A stretch of 64,000 nt of DNA from Medicago truncatula (Eukaryota > Streptophyta > Magnoliopsida > Fabales > Fabaceae): assembly GCF_003473485.1 (NCBI RefSeq), contig NC_053042.1, forward strand, positions 55,577,762-55,641,761. The letters are read 5' to 3'. Made by a program: the position numbers and the translations under genes. Below the pieces are notes generated by a model that searched no databases, was not told the origin of the DNA, and saw only the letters and a list, made by a program, of their open reading frames with translations. Shown here piece by piece: positions 36,341 through 47,745 of this stretch (within the stretch, counting starts at the first letter, position 1; each line of letters starts with the position of its first letter).

Positions 36341-37772
36341 ATGGCAACGAAAGGTACGAAAAGGGTTGATGCCGTCGATTCTCGTTCCGCTTCCGTTCTC
36401 GTTCGTGCCAAAGATGGCAGTGCTTTTGCTAAATGGTTCGTTCTTCTCATCTTCTTCTACTCGATTCCGTTCATACTCTTTTTCTCAGATTCTTCAATAC
36501 TTTTAAGTTTTATTCACTAATTTATACGATTTTTTTTTTTCGTTTTTGAAATTTTATCAGTGATGAGTGTAAGAAAGATGTTCCTGTTGCACTCATTGAC
36601 ATGCACAATTGTAGCCTTGAAGCCAAAATCAAAATGAATCTCGGTAATCATCACTATTACTCATAAACCCTAATTAATAATTATCATCAAAATCTAAATA
36701 ACCGTGCTTGTTAATTTTCGTATTTGATTTTATTTAATTTGGTTATTCAGAATCTCATGCTGTTGAGCAAGCTGCTGAAGTGAAGAAACCTGAGAGGTGA
36801 AAAATATCCCCCAATTTTAGTTTGTGAATTTTTTAGTCTGCTTTTTATTGGTAATTAGGTTTTTTTTTTTTTTTTTTTTTTTGAAATATTTTAGGAAGAA
36901 GCCAAATTCAAAAGAACCAAATGCGAAAAGGGCTAAAGTTGGGAAAGGGAAAAAGGTTAAGGATCCTAATGCTCCTAAGCGTCCGCCAACTGCTTTCTTT
37001 GTTTTCATGTAAGGGTTTGTTTTGTTTGTGCTGTTTTGTATTGACTTGGGTCTATAGTTTGAGGGTTTTAATTGATTGGTTTTATTTGCTGCAGGGATGA
37101 GTTTAGAAAGATTTTTAAGGAAGCTAACCCTGATTCAAAGGATGTTAAGAGGGTAATGAAAAATTGTTCAGTTGTATTGTGTTTGACATTGTTTGATTAA
37201 CTTATCTAAGGGTTTATTATTGACCATGTTATTTGTATTGTGAAAAATAGGTTGGTAAGGAAGCTGGTGAGAAGTGGAGGTCTTTGACTGAGGAAGTAAG
37301 TTTGATTATCATGTTTTGTTCTGTTTTGATTTGGTGTGAATATGATGTTAATGTTATGCTGATATAATGTTATGATCTGGTTAAAATTGTTTAGGAGAAG
37401 AAGCCTTATTTGGATAAGGTTGTTGAACTCAAGGCAGAATATGATAAGGCCATGGAATTGTATAATGCTGCTACTGCTGAAAGTGAAGTATGTTTTCCTT
37501 TGGACTTCTAATTTTGTTTCATAATACGCTGTTGTTTATTTTGCTTTCTATACTTAAGCTAGTGCTGTATGTATAGGGAGTGAAGCATGTTTTCTTTTGG
37601 GCTTCTAATTCTGTTTCACAATAAGCTGTTGTTTATTTTGCTCTCTTTACTTAAGCTGGTGCTGTATGTATAGGATCAAGAGGGTTCAGATAAGGAAGAT
37701 AAGGAAGGCCAGTCTGATGACAAGGAAACTGCTGCTGCAGGAGAGGTGGAGGAGTTAACTGATGAAGAGTAG
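36341..37772 (+). CDS. HMG-box chromatin protein, HMGB6/HMGB7-like
   Basis: Eight exons give 210 residues: 36341-36435, 36561-36643, 36751-36796, 36895-37008, 37095-37152, 37251-37295, 37395-37487, 37674-37772. All introns are GT-AG and phases join. The N-terminus has the plant HMGB6/7 block RAKDGSAFAKCDECKKDVPV followed by MHNCSLEAKIKMNLE, with a CxxC pair. The HMG box runs from KDPNAPKRPPTAFFVFMDEF through EKWRSLTEEEKKPYL (about residues 95-160). The acidic tail (EDKEGQSDDKE to ELTDEE) is typical. Family members bind and bend DNA in the nucleus without sequence specificity. The next gene, on the opposite strand, is the LRR gene. Confidence 0.92.
37482..37675. repeat. 97-bp tandem duplication across an exon/intron boundary
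   Basis: Two units, 37482-37578 and 37579-37675, both begin AGTGAAG and run through TATGTTTTC-like sequence to GCTGTATGTATAGG. The unit starts in the last six bases of HMG exon 7, so the intron contains a copied splice donor (now GC instead of GT) and an extra acceptor at about 37576. Confidence 0.85.
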
Positions 37773-38552
37773 CAGTGACATTATAGTGGTTTTCAAACTT
37801 GATTAGTCTGCTGAAATGACCATTGCCTTAGTCTAAAGTTGTATAGTTTGGAACATGTCTTAGTTATGTTTAGGGAGTTACTGTTTTGATGAGTTTGAAG
37901 TTTCTGTGCAATATCTTTTTGCATTGTCCTCTTGGAATATTTTTAATGCAAGTTACATTATTTTCTACTAGTGAAAGTGTTGTGTTGCCTTCCATATCTG
38001 CTGATCATGTATTCTGGTCCAACTGCATTTACAGGTTTCAGTCTCAGTTTTCTATTTTTTCTTGACACTTTTGAAATTACAGCTTCTGAATATAAGCTCC
38101 TTTTTAAACACAGTTTTAGTCAATTCTTTTTTAATGCAAACTAATGATAATTTTGTATCAAGTATGCAACATGATTATTGAAGTATGCACTTTGAGGGAT
38201 TGTTAACTGAGTATTGAGGCAATCAACTGAAATAAAGTTCCACACATGTGCCAGTGGCCAGTTTGCTGCAGTTCAGTGTGACCACGCATTATACAAAGTA
38301 TGAATCAAACATGGGTAGGACTATCTTTACTTCAAATATAACATGTAAAAATAAAAATCAATACATTATTATTCAAAATAATATTGAATTGTGAATAAAT
38401 TGAACTAAACAATAAGCATTGTGCTGCTCTAGCTGGAAATGAAAGATAATTAATATAGGTGGAGCCTAATCTATCTCGTGTAACAATGGTCATAAGGCAT
38501 GAAAATATATTATAGTTTAGTCAGCATCTCACTGACCAATTGTCCCTTATTT
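37773..38552. other. Convergent spacer between HMG and LRR genes
   Basis: Holds the 3' untranslated region of the HMG gene and that of the LRR gene on the other strand. No additional gene seen. Confidence 0.6.
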
Positions 38553-40325
38553 CTATCCCTTGCATGGCCCCAAAGGTTTGCCACATAAGCACAAGTTGTG
38601 GGCATAAGCAACTGGTGGAAAGATGTTGAATGGTCTAGTTTGTGGTATTTCTCCACACAGCCTGTTTGCCCTGAAACTTGCATGCTTTAGATTAGTTATC
38701 TGTGATAAGCTACCTGGGATTTGACCTGTTATTCCATTTATTGATACATCAAGCCACTGTAGTTTCTGCAACTGACCTAGACTCGAAGGGATTTTTCCCA
38801 TTATGTGATTTCTTGAAATATCCAACATCTCTAGTTCAATCAAATTTGAAATTGAATCTGGGATTGAACCTGAGATATTGTTGCTTCCCAAGTTTAGCAC
38901 TTTCAAGCTTGACCCTTCTACAAATTCTGGAATGTGACCAGAAATGTAATTATTTGATACATCAATTACCTCCAAAGAGCTGCTTGTCATGCTATTTATG
39001 ATTGTTGTCAGTGAACCGATCAATAGATTTCCATGCAAATCTAGTGAAGACAACTCAGATGGCAATTTTATTTTAGAAATGTCAAACCTCAACTGGTTGT
39101 TTGAGAGCTTGACCTCTTGCAAACTTGACATATTTGTGAAGAAGTTTGAAATACCATCAACCAGGCAGTTCTCTGATAGGTCTATGGAGCTCAAAGAGTC
39201 TGGTCTGGTGAATTGTGGAAGATCTCCCTTCAATTTACACCCGGCTAAACGCACGTCTTTAAGTTCCCTGCTTCTGATCCAATCAGGTACACTTCCCAGG
39301 CTGAGATTATTATAAGACAGGTCTATGGACAAAAGGGCAGGAATGCCCTTGATAGGAATTGCTGGTAAGGGACCTGAGAGTCCATTTCTTGATACATTAA
39401 GGTTCCAAAGTTTCTGCAGTTTTGATATGGATAGTGGAACATTCCCTGTGAGCTGATTGCCACTAAGCTGAAGAGTTGTTAGGGATTTCAGGCCTCCTAT
39501 CTGATCTGGAATGTATCCTGTGAGCTTGTTATAGCTCAAGGACAAGTCTAAAAGGTTGACAAGGCTGAACAAGGAAATTGGAATTTTTCCTGTCAGTAGG
39601 TTATAGGATAGGTCTAGATTAGTCAAGTTTTGAAACTCCCCAACAAAATCAGGGATAGACCCTGATAACAAATTGTAACTGAGGTCAAGGTAATTCAAAT
39701 TTCTAAGGGTTTTGAAACTTAGTGGGATAGGACCTGACAGCAAATTTCTTGCTATATTAATTTGAGCAAGGTTTTTCAGATTCCCTATTGTTGGAGGGAT
39801 CTGTCCTTTCAGATGGTTACCACTCAATGAAATTGTTTGAAGTAAGGACAAACGACCTAAGCTTGGAGGCATGCACCCTCCAAGTGAATTATCATCAAGA
39901 ACAAGATGTGTGAGGTAGGTTAAATTTGAGAAACTAGAAGGAATTGGTCCTGTAATATGCTTCATCCCACTTATCATCAATACCTCTAAGAAATGCAAAT
40001 TGCCAAGTGCTGGAGAAAGAGTGCCCTTCATATAAGTGCCACTATCTCTAACATTAGAATTTTGTATCTGCAACACATTAACTCTACCTGTGGATGGATG
40101 ACATTGAACTCCTTCCCACCCTCCGTCGCAGCAATCTCGGCCTACCCATGTAGATAAAGTATCTGTTGTGTCGCTCGAAATGCTTGCTTTAAAGCTGAGA
40201 AGAGAAGCTCTATCTTCTTCTGAACAAATTGGAGGAGTCTCTTGTGATGAAGCACTTTCTGTGAAAAAGTTGCTGAGTAATGAAAATATCAGAACAAGGT
40301 TGAATACCCATGTGAAAAATTGCAT
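38553..40325 (-). CDS. Extracellular leucine-rich repeat protein, At5g23400-like
   Basis: Intronless minus-strand frame of 590 residues. A signal peptide (about residues 1-27) precedes an LRRNT_2 cap, CSEEDRASLLSFKAS, with the DCCDGGWEGVQC cysteine motif. About 20 plant-type repeats follow (LxxLxLSxNxLxGxIP) from residue 100 to 560. The end carries RPFNIFPPVAYAHNLCLCGK and a final PCKG. There is no transmembrane segment or kinase, so it is predicted to be secreted or wall-associated. From memory it tracks Arabidopsis At5g23400 over its whole length. Family members resemble DRT100 and polygalacturonase inhibitors; the ligand is unknown. Start chosen at the ATG that gives the signal peptide. 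Confidence 0.92.
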   Translation of the reverse strand: MQFFTWVFNLVLIFSLLSNFFTESASSQETPPICSEEDRASLLSFKASISSDTTDTLSTWVGRDCCDGGWEGVQCHPSTGRVNVLQIQNSNVRDSGTYMKGTLSPALGNLHFLEVLMISGMKHITGPIPSSFSNLTYLTHLVLDDNSLGGCMPPSLGRLSLLQTISLSGNHLKGQIPPTIGNLKNLAQINIARNLLSGPIPLSFKTLRNLNYLDLSYNLLSGSIPDFVGEFQNLTNLDLSYNLLTGKIPISLFSLVNLLDLSLSYNKLTGYIPDQIGGLKSLTTLQLSGNQLTGNVPLSISKLQKLWNLNVSRNGLSGPLPAIPIKGIPALLSIDLSYNNLSLGSVPDWIRSRELKDVRLAGCKLKGDLPQFTRPDSLSSIDLSENCLVDGISNFFTNMSSLQEVKLSNNQLRFDISKIKLPSELSSLDLHGNLLIGSLTTIINSMTSSSLEVIDVSNNYISGHIPEFVEGSSLKVLNLGSNNISGSIPDSISNLIELEMLDISRNHIMGKIPSSLGQLQKLQWLDVSINGITGQIPGSLSQITNLKHASFRANRLCGEIPQTRPFNIFPPVAYAHNLCLCGKPLGPCKG

Positions 40326-41500
40326 TTTGAAAGGTGGGTCTTGATCAATTAAGTTTTTTCTCTGAAGTTGGGATCTGACAAGAGAAACTTTGAGTTAGTA
40401 AAAGAAAATCTGACAGAAAAAAAAAAAAAGATGAAGTAAATAATTTACTAGTAAAGAAAAAGTGTAGAAAAAGTACCAATCCGACATTGATTTATTCCAA
40501 TGTTTCACGTAGACAGCAAGGTAAGATATAATGATGAAGTGTGTTGTTTCAAAATTATAATTCTGTTAGAAATCTCTGCATGCAAGATTGTGATGTATGC
40601 AATCTCTTATTTATAGTTACATAGGAAAAACAAAGCTTGTTAGAAATTTTATGATGATGAAAAAGGGTTGGATTAATTTAAAGAAGTTCACATGGTAAAA
40701 TTGTGACCGTTTGATGAATCACGAGGATTCCTGGTGTATTCGAACGTTGGAGCGCACTAGATTCAAAATCTGTCAAGTGTTATATAAAAATTCACCTTCT
40801 CTCTATTATTTATACTGTCCACATGTTGCTTGTTTATGAGTAAAAAGGACTATCATTTTTTCTTGTCTGCCTTGTAGAATCTTTACACATAGTTTTCATT
40901 CATTGTTACTTTATAAGTTTGAATTAACCTTTACGACATTGTCATTCATATATCCTAATATTTTTACTGCCTAGCTAGTTAATTAGAGATTGATGTATTC
41001 TTTACTTCGAGTTATGTTTTTCTTTCTTACCCTTTCTTGAAGGTTTATATTTAATTAAATTGTGTTGGTTATTATCTTTGAGTTGGTTCTTTATGTTACT
41101 TCTCTTTGCATCGTTAATCTTTAAGTTATATTCTTATTACGTTTCATGAATGTGTAAATCATAATTTTTGTTCCACAATTAGTGATAAACGATATTCAGG
41201 TATTCATTCATCGCATCTCATAGGGTAGATGAATGACTTGCTATTTTGAATTCATGAATTTGAAACATTGCTCTTTAATGTAGATATTTTTGTGAAAAAT
41301 TTAAATATTGTGCTTATAAGGTTTTTGGATTTGTTAATTTAAATTTAACGAAGTGATGGGAGAAAGAAAATGGACAAATTTGACATGTCTATTGGAGTGA
41401 TCTCAATATTAAAATGGCATGTTTATTTATTTTTAACAAAACATGTTAAAAAGCTACCGCACAAAAGATCAATTTGGAAAAGAAAATACTTCAATGATCA
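40326..41500. other. Upstream of the LRR gene, then spacer
   Basis: On the minus strand a TATAAATA box lies at 40615-40608, about 285 bases before the ATG, with a plausible leader between. Beyond 40700 there is only AT-rich spacer. Confidence 0.45.
40608..40615 (-). promoter_or_regulatory. TATA box of the LRR gene
   Basis: TATAAATA on the minus strand in the context AACTATAAATAAGAG. It would place transcription start near 40580 and give a leader of about 250 bases. Confidence 0.5.
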
Positions 41501-42874
41501 ATCGAGAAAATAATGTGAAACATGAAGGATCACATACATACTTTTACCTTTAATTTATATATAGTTGTTATGAAAGAAATTATCAATTTTAGCAAGAGAA
41601 AGGTCAAAGAAACAAGTATTTTGGAAATATCTTCGAAGGCAAGAAGAGAAAAATAGGTAAAAAGTAAAAACCAAGTAAAGTGGAATGGCCCATGGTAAAC
41701 CCATTGGAAGGACAATACATAAGATGTTTTGGTAGGTTTCCACTTTTTCCTGTACATATACTTATAAATTATAAATACTACATTTAAATATGGAAAAATA
41801 AGTTGCCCCACTATTATGAAATTGTTAAATAATTTTCATTTTGTTTTCTATTTTTTTAATAGTTTTGTTTTCTAATTCTAATGAAAAGTTAAATTTTTCA
41901 CCTTTTGGAAAAATATATAAAAGTATACATCAAATCACCCTAGAATTCATCCACTTTTACAACTATTATATTTAATAAAAATGGAAAATACTTTTGTCAA
42001 ACCAAACACGATTAGAAAATGTAAACGCTTGATAAATTTAAATTTTTAGTACATTTTACATTTTTATTAAAAATGACATATATGAATATCAGGGAGGGGT
42101 TGAAGTTCGAATTTCAGACCATCTACTTCTCTGAATTTAAAACATCCGAACTTCAGCCACTAAACTAAACTACACGTATACAAATATTTATGACATTAAA
42201 ATAGGAAAGGTTTCTTCTAATAATTCTTTTTTGAAAAGAGTTACTTCTACTATACTGTAGCTCTAGATTACTAAACCTACACGTTGAAACTTTTAATAAG
42301 CTAAGAATTATTATAGAAGTGAGAAAATTTTATATTATAAGTAGCTAAATATTATAAATAGAAGTAAGAGAGTTAAACTTACAACATCACCTTTAGTAGA
42401 AAAAAAAAAGCACCACCATCACGATTTGAGATAGATAAATAAAGCATATTGTTAAGTAGCTATCCTACAGTGACATGAATATTAGATTTAGTGTAAATAC
42501 TCAGTTTTGGTGCATGATAGCAATAAGTCTAGCAAGGTATAGTAACAACTCGATTGGCAAGTAGGGTCATTTTATTTGGATAGAAACAAACAGTACATTA
42601 ATCACTTGTTCAAGTCAAAATAACAATAATCACTTATTTCTGATTTTGCTTTTCCAACATGAATTGAAAGGGAAGTTTTGTGCAGTATAAGTAACGGCTC
42701 TAGGCGGCTTGTGTAATATGACAACTGTAAGCAGCAGTGATTATTGAAAGTGAAACCATATTAGTCCATTTTCATTAGGGGTGAATGTGACATCAAAAAG
42801 GAATTATCCACATTATTTTGACTATTCATTATTCAATAATAAATAAATTAACATAAAAAATCAAATGATTAGTC

Positions 42875-43030
42875 TTAAGTGGTCAACGAACTTTACTAAA
42901 AACGAATCGTTAAAGAGAATTCGAGTTTAATTTTTTAGTGAAACAATTCTTGATCAGACAATATTTTTCTCACGATGAAACTCCAAATTATCACACTTGA
43001 AGCTGGATGGTTAAAAAAAAACATAAAAAC
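42875..43030 (+). mobile_element. Diverged copy of the 21.1-kb SINE family
   Basis: Shares AAACGAATCGTTAAAGAGAA, GAGTTTAATTTTTTAGTG and AAACTCCAAATTA with the SINE at 21138-21316, in the same order, and ends in an A-rich tail near 43015. Target duplication not visible. Confidence 0.5.
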
Positions 43031-44738
43031 AACTATCACTGTTTGTTTTTCTGAAAGCATGATGAATATTAACTTTTCCTTCTCAGTAAGTATGCTTAGC
43101 TTGCTAATCACTTCCTTTACAGCACTATAATTTTTGGTTGGCTTATCATTTAAGAATAATTAAAAATGGGCCCCATTGACTACTATTTTTTGGGGCAAAA
43201 GTTCTATGCTTAATTTTGATTGACATTTTTCTCCAAACTATATAAAATATGTAATGAATTTGCATAAGGTTTTATATACTGCAAATGAAAATCATACAAA
43301 AATAAATTGAGAGTGCAGATAATTTAAACCAAACCATTTGAATTTAAGCTGATTATTTGCTAAATTAAATTATAACTACAACACTTGTTAAAAAAAAATT
43401 ATAACCACAACAAGTTTACTAAAAAATAAACTACAACAAGTCTTGTAAAAAAAACAATACTAACAATAATTAGCGTCCCCTTAGATAATTAGCGCCCCCT
43501 TAGATGAGCTGGTGCGAGTCACTTCTACCTTAACTTTATGAGCTCGAGTCCAGCTTTAGACATGCAAAAACATTAAAACTCTTAAGAGAGTTTGCCGTCC
43601 ATTTAAATCTTACGAGATTTAAGGAAAAAAAAGATATTTTATTTGTATTTAATTTTTTAAAATTGAATTTGCTTGGTGATACTTTAACCGTTATTTGTGT
43701 TTTTTGGACAAGAACCGTTGTTCGCTCTCGAGTGTAATTTTCCTTTTTGTCTTTCTTGTCCATCAAAAAAGAATAAGCAACTTTCATACAAAAATGAATA
43801 CTCCATCTTTTTATTCATAAGTATTCATCCTCATGTCATGGTTCCTTATATAAACAAACAATTGTGTTCTATTTCAAACTATACTCACATACATTGTCAG
43901 CTTCATCCAGATGTAATTTAATGTAAAAAAAGAAAGTAGCGATAACTTAACCCTGCCTGCACATGCCGCAGTTACATTAATAAAAGCCACAAATTTTAAC
44001 TTGAATTGAAATAACCATTTACGCAACTGAATTAATTATATGTATGTGATTAATCAGATGACACACACTTTTCTGAAAATACAATAGGCACCACGATCCA
44101 ATTCAATTATATGTATTTGATTTAATAAGTCTCTTTTAACTTTTTAGGTACTCATATTACTAAACAGCTTAGGTAAACTTATCAACAATGAAAAAGACAT
44201 TGAAAAATATTATGTTTAAGAATTTTACATTAAATGTGAGATGATCGAATATATATTTATAAGTAACAACATACATCATGGAATATATAATAAAGTTGGA
44301 TCAATAAAAATATGATTCAAACTGTTGACCTAAATCTAATTGGAAGTCAAACTGTGTGGTAAAATCAGGACCCAATTTGCAACAAAGATGAAAAGGTTAT
44401 TAATTTCCTCAAAAAAGAAAAAGTTTTAACGTGAGGAATTTGGGTCCCGAGTGGGAAGAAGTTGAAGGAGTGGGGGCAGCAATTTGAAATTGAAAAGAAA
44501 AGTCCTAAACTTATTTCGGTTAATGACTGCTTAATCACAATATTAAATTGTCTTATTACCAGTCTAATCACATATCATAAATCCAAATAATCAATTTAAA
44601 CCATTTGTACCAGTTGGTGTCCTGCTGGCCAATGAGAGAGTAGTGTTTGGTGAATGAATAGTGAAGTCATGGGCCATATGCATATAGTGACGGTCCAATG
44701 CCCATATTTGGAATAACATTAATAATTTTTGTTGCGTA

Positions 44739-44810
44739 CTCCCTCCATCTCTATATTTAAGCACTCTTTAATTAGAGATAAAAGATGTTTACATACAGGA
44801 ACGGAGGGAG
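44739..44810. mobile_element. Very short Stowaway-like MITE
   Basis: CTCCCTCCATCTCTATATTT and a right end reading ACGGAGGGAG, with TA on both sides. At 72 bp it is probably a deletion derivative. Confidence 0.65.
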
Positions 44811-45460
44811 TAATAACTAGTAAGTATACGGAGTAGTATTGTAAATATCAAAATTTAAAAAATTATACTTAAATATATTTAAATGAAAGAGAAATAAATT
44901 GAAATCCAGATAATTTTAAAAACACAGAAAAATTAAAAGAATAAAGTATGATAAATTGGATCACTATAGTCTCTTCACGCTTGATATTAATTACTTGGGA
45001 GTTTTTCTTGTGATATGTAGCGCCCAAAAAAAAAGCAATCAATAGAAATTTTATGCATTCATATAATAAAACCTTGATTATGCTAAAGATACTTTTGTGG
45101 CTCATTATTTGTATGCTTTTATAAATCAAAAAGTTCTATTTTCTTGACGGGCATTATAAATCAAACAATTGAGATAGAAACTTTGAGAAGTATAGAGTTA
45201 TGAAAGTATTCTTAATTTTTGTTTAGTATTGAAAGTCTTAAATTATCATTCTATAGTAGGAATTTAAAATCATTTCTTTTTGAAGGGGTATGAATTTAAA
45301 ATCATGTTGAACCTCATCTCAAATTGTTTACGATATATAGTTTTTTAATGACATTCAATTGTTTTCTAAATGCATGCACACTTTTTTTATTTTGGTGAAA
45401 AAAAAAATGTAAATTTTATAAAATGCATGCACACTTTATAAAACACTACTTCCTATCTTA

Positions 45461-45980
45461 ATTTTTTTTTTTTTTAACAAAAATTAAACGATATTCATTC
45501 AAATCGATAGAGTACATCACATCAATACAAACATCGCTAAAAATGTAAATGATGAATTTGGGAACAAACTCACAACACCCAAGTTACAACGACAAAATGC
45601 ATGCAAATATATGATAAAATCTAAGTCACGAAATACTCATGCTTCCGTATCTGCAACGTTGACGCTCAAATCATTGATTGAATTTGTAATTGACTGACGT
45701 TTCTTTCAATAGGAACTAAACGAACCGCGACAAGACGCGAAATCAAATGCCGCACAAGACGACTAACAACATAACACCGTAATTAGACGATGAAATCACA
45801 AAAGGAAAAACTTGATTTATTTGAAAACCACTTATTTAGATTGAAAGAAAAGAGAAAAAAAGATGTAGATGAGTGATTTTAGGTCAAAAAATAGCCTAAA
45901 ACCACCCCTCCTCTATGAACGAAGGAGAAAGAAAGTTTAGAGAAAAATTGAAGTTTCTCTCACTAAAAAACTAGGGCCGG
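45461..45980 (-). mobile_element. Second copy of the 682-1200 retroposon family
   Basis: On the minus strand the order of shared words matches the first copy: CGGCCCTA, TTGACCTAAAATCAC, TTTTTGTGATTTCATC (with differences), CGTCTTGTGCG, CGTCAACGTTGCAGAT, and a final A-run (T-run at 45461-45475 on plus). No clear flanking duplication, so this copy is older or its ends have decayed. Confidence 0.65.
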
Positions 45981-46477
45981 TTGTTCCGACCAAACTACCT
46001 AATTCAATTATTATTGCTTGTTTTGTGAGAAACTTTTATAAATTTTATTTACAAAGATTTTTTTTTTTAAGGAGTATTTACAAAGATTATAGTCATTTAT
46101 TAAAAAAAGATTATATAATCATGAGCGGTGCTATTTAACGGAAAAGAAAACATTTTGTCAAAAAAAAAAGGGAAAGAAAACATAAAAAAATTATCACGAA
46201 TGATTTGGAACCGTCCGATAAGACCTTTAATAGAATACATGGGCAAATAATAAGGTGGTGAAATGCAAGGTCGCGATATTCCTATAATCATATGTTTTAA
46301 TATGAATTAAAAACTTTTTCTTTTAAAGAACTTCGATAGTGAAAAGATTATTATGAATTTGCAACGAAAAATATAGGAGTCGGGAAATAGATTCAAATTA
46401 TTACGAAGGCACTAGTTTTTTTGGTTCATCTGAGACACTTAAAATGTCATGATCAATCTTGCAAACATATAAGTGTT

Positions 46478-46612
46478 AATTTTTTTATTTTTTTGTCAAG
46501 TAGTCTAATGGCTAGAATTCATCTTTTTCAAAGTAAATAAATATCAGATTCAAACCCCAACATCTGCATATAATAATGCATGTCTATGCCAACTGAGCTA
46601 TGCTCACGGGGA
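46478..46612 (-). mobile_element. tRNA-derived SINE
   Basis: On the minus strand GTGAGCATAGCTCAGTTGGC is a box A, and GTTGGGGTTTGAATCTGA is a box B. A TATTATATGCAG stretch lies between, and an A-rich tail reads as T-runs at 46478-46494. The same GAGCTTAGCTCAATTGG head occurs in the SINE at 62518. Confidence 0.65.
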
Positions 46613-46957
46613 CGTGTTAATTAAGTTATTTAAAATGAATTATAAGTATATTATTAAAAGAGTTTATGGATATGCATTCACGGTATAAAATAGTTTTACA
46701 TTGTCGTTGTTCAGTAAGAACTTATCATATAAGCTTATGTTATAACATTTTTTTTTTTTAAAAAAATAACCAGTCAAATACTAAATTTTTATGGAACATA
46801 AGTTTAAAAAATAGTTTACACTAAAATTCATGCTCTCTTTTTTAAATTTTAGTTACTAATATTTTAGTTATTAAATTTTCCTAGGCTTGGTAATAATTCC
46901 CATTTCATCACGTTGATTATGTAGCTATACAAGACACCCATAATAGAATCAAAGATG

Positions 46958-47745
46958 TCTATTCTACTTATGGTTGGCAGCTAAATCAATTATACACTTC
47001 TTTTTAGCCTCATCAAAGCGATACTATCAAAAGCTTTGATATGGTTTTAATGTTGCTCATTATTTTTATTTGGAATGGAAAGAAAATATTGATGGTAACT
47101 ACGCTGCAACAAATGGTTATAAATGGTTGTTGGATAAAAGAATAACCCCTAATCATCACCCGAGTTCTTTGAAGTGGATTTGAAAACTTAAAGCTTTTGA
47201 AAAAAATAAAATTCTTCATTCGGTGTTTTTGCCACCAATCTATTCCTACCTTATCTATGCTTCACAAGAGAAACATGTCCCAATCTGTTTGCTGTTAGGT
47301 GTTTGCTTTTTGAGGAAACTATTTTTCATTGTCTTAAGAGATTGCTCAACTTCTAAAAAAGTATGGCATGGTCTTGGATTCATGGATATCAACTTCTTTC
47401 TCAAATTTGAATCTTCAGGATTGGATTCGAACTAACTCTATCGGCCCTTCTATGTGTTTGTTCTTAATCGAACTTTTGGTGGAATTGGAGAGCTTGTTAT
47501 ATTGTTTGTGTGGGAAAGGAAACGATCTTTTTGTTTCAAGTTCTAGCAGAAACAAGAAAACTTGCCTCTATTATGGAAGTTAGAATACGCATTCAACTGA
47601 GTAGTCACAACAAGAGATGATTGTTTTGTTCTTAACGTGGACGGAAGCTGCCTTGGTGACGGTAGAGCTGGAGCTGGTGGTTTAATTAGAAGAGGGGATG
47701 GTAGTTGGATAACTGGGTTCAACGACTTTATGTGGAACTTATGAC
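46958..47745 (+). mobile_element. Degenerate LINE: zf-RVT and RNase H regions
   Basis: Across several frames one can follow the C-terminal LINE protein: GYKWLLDKRITPNHHPSSLK, a Cys-rich HCL/DCSTSKKVWHGLGF region typical of zf-RVT, then VLNVDGSCLGDGRAGAGGLI, the start of the plant LINE RNase H domain (catalytic Asp kept). Multiple stops and frameshifts interrupt it, and it ends abruptly after GFNDFMW. Confidence 0.75.
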
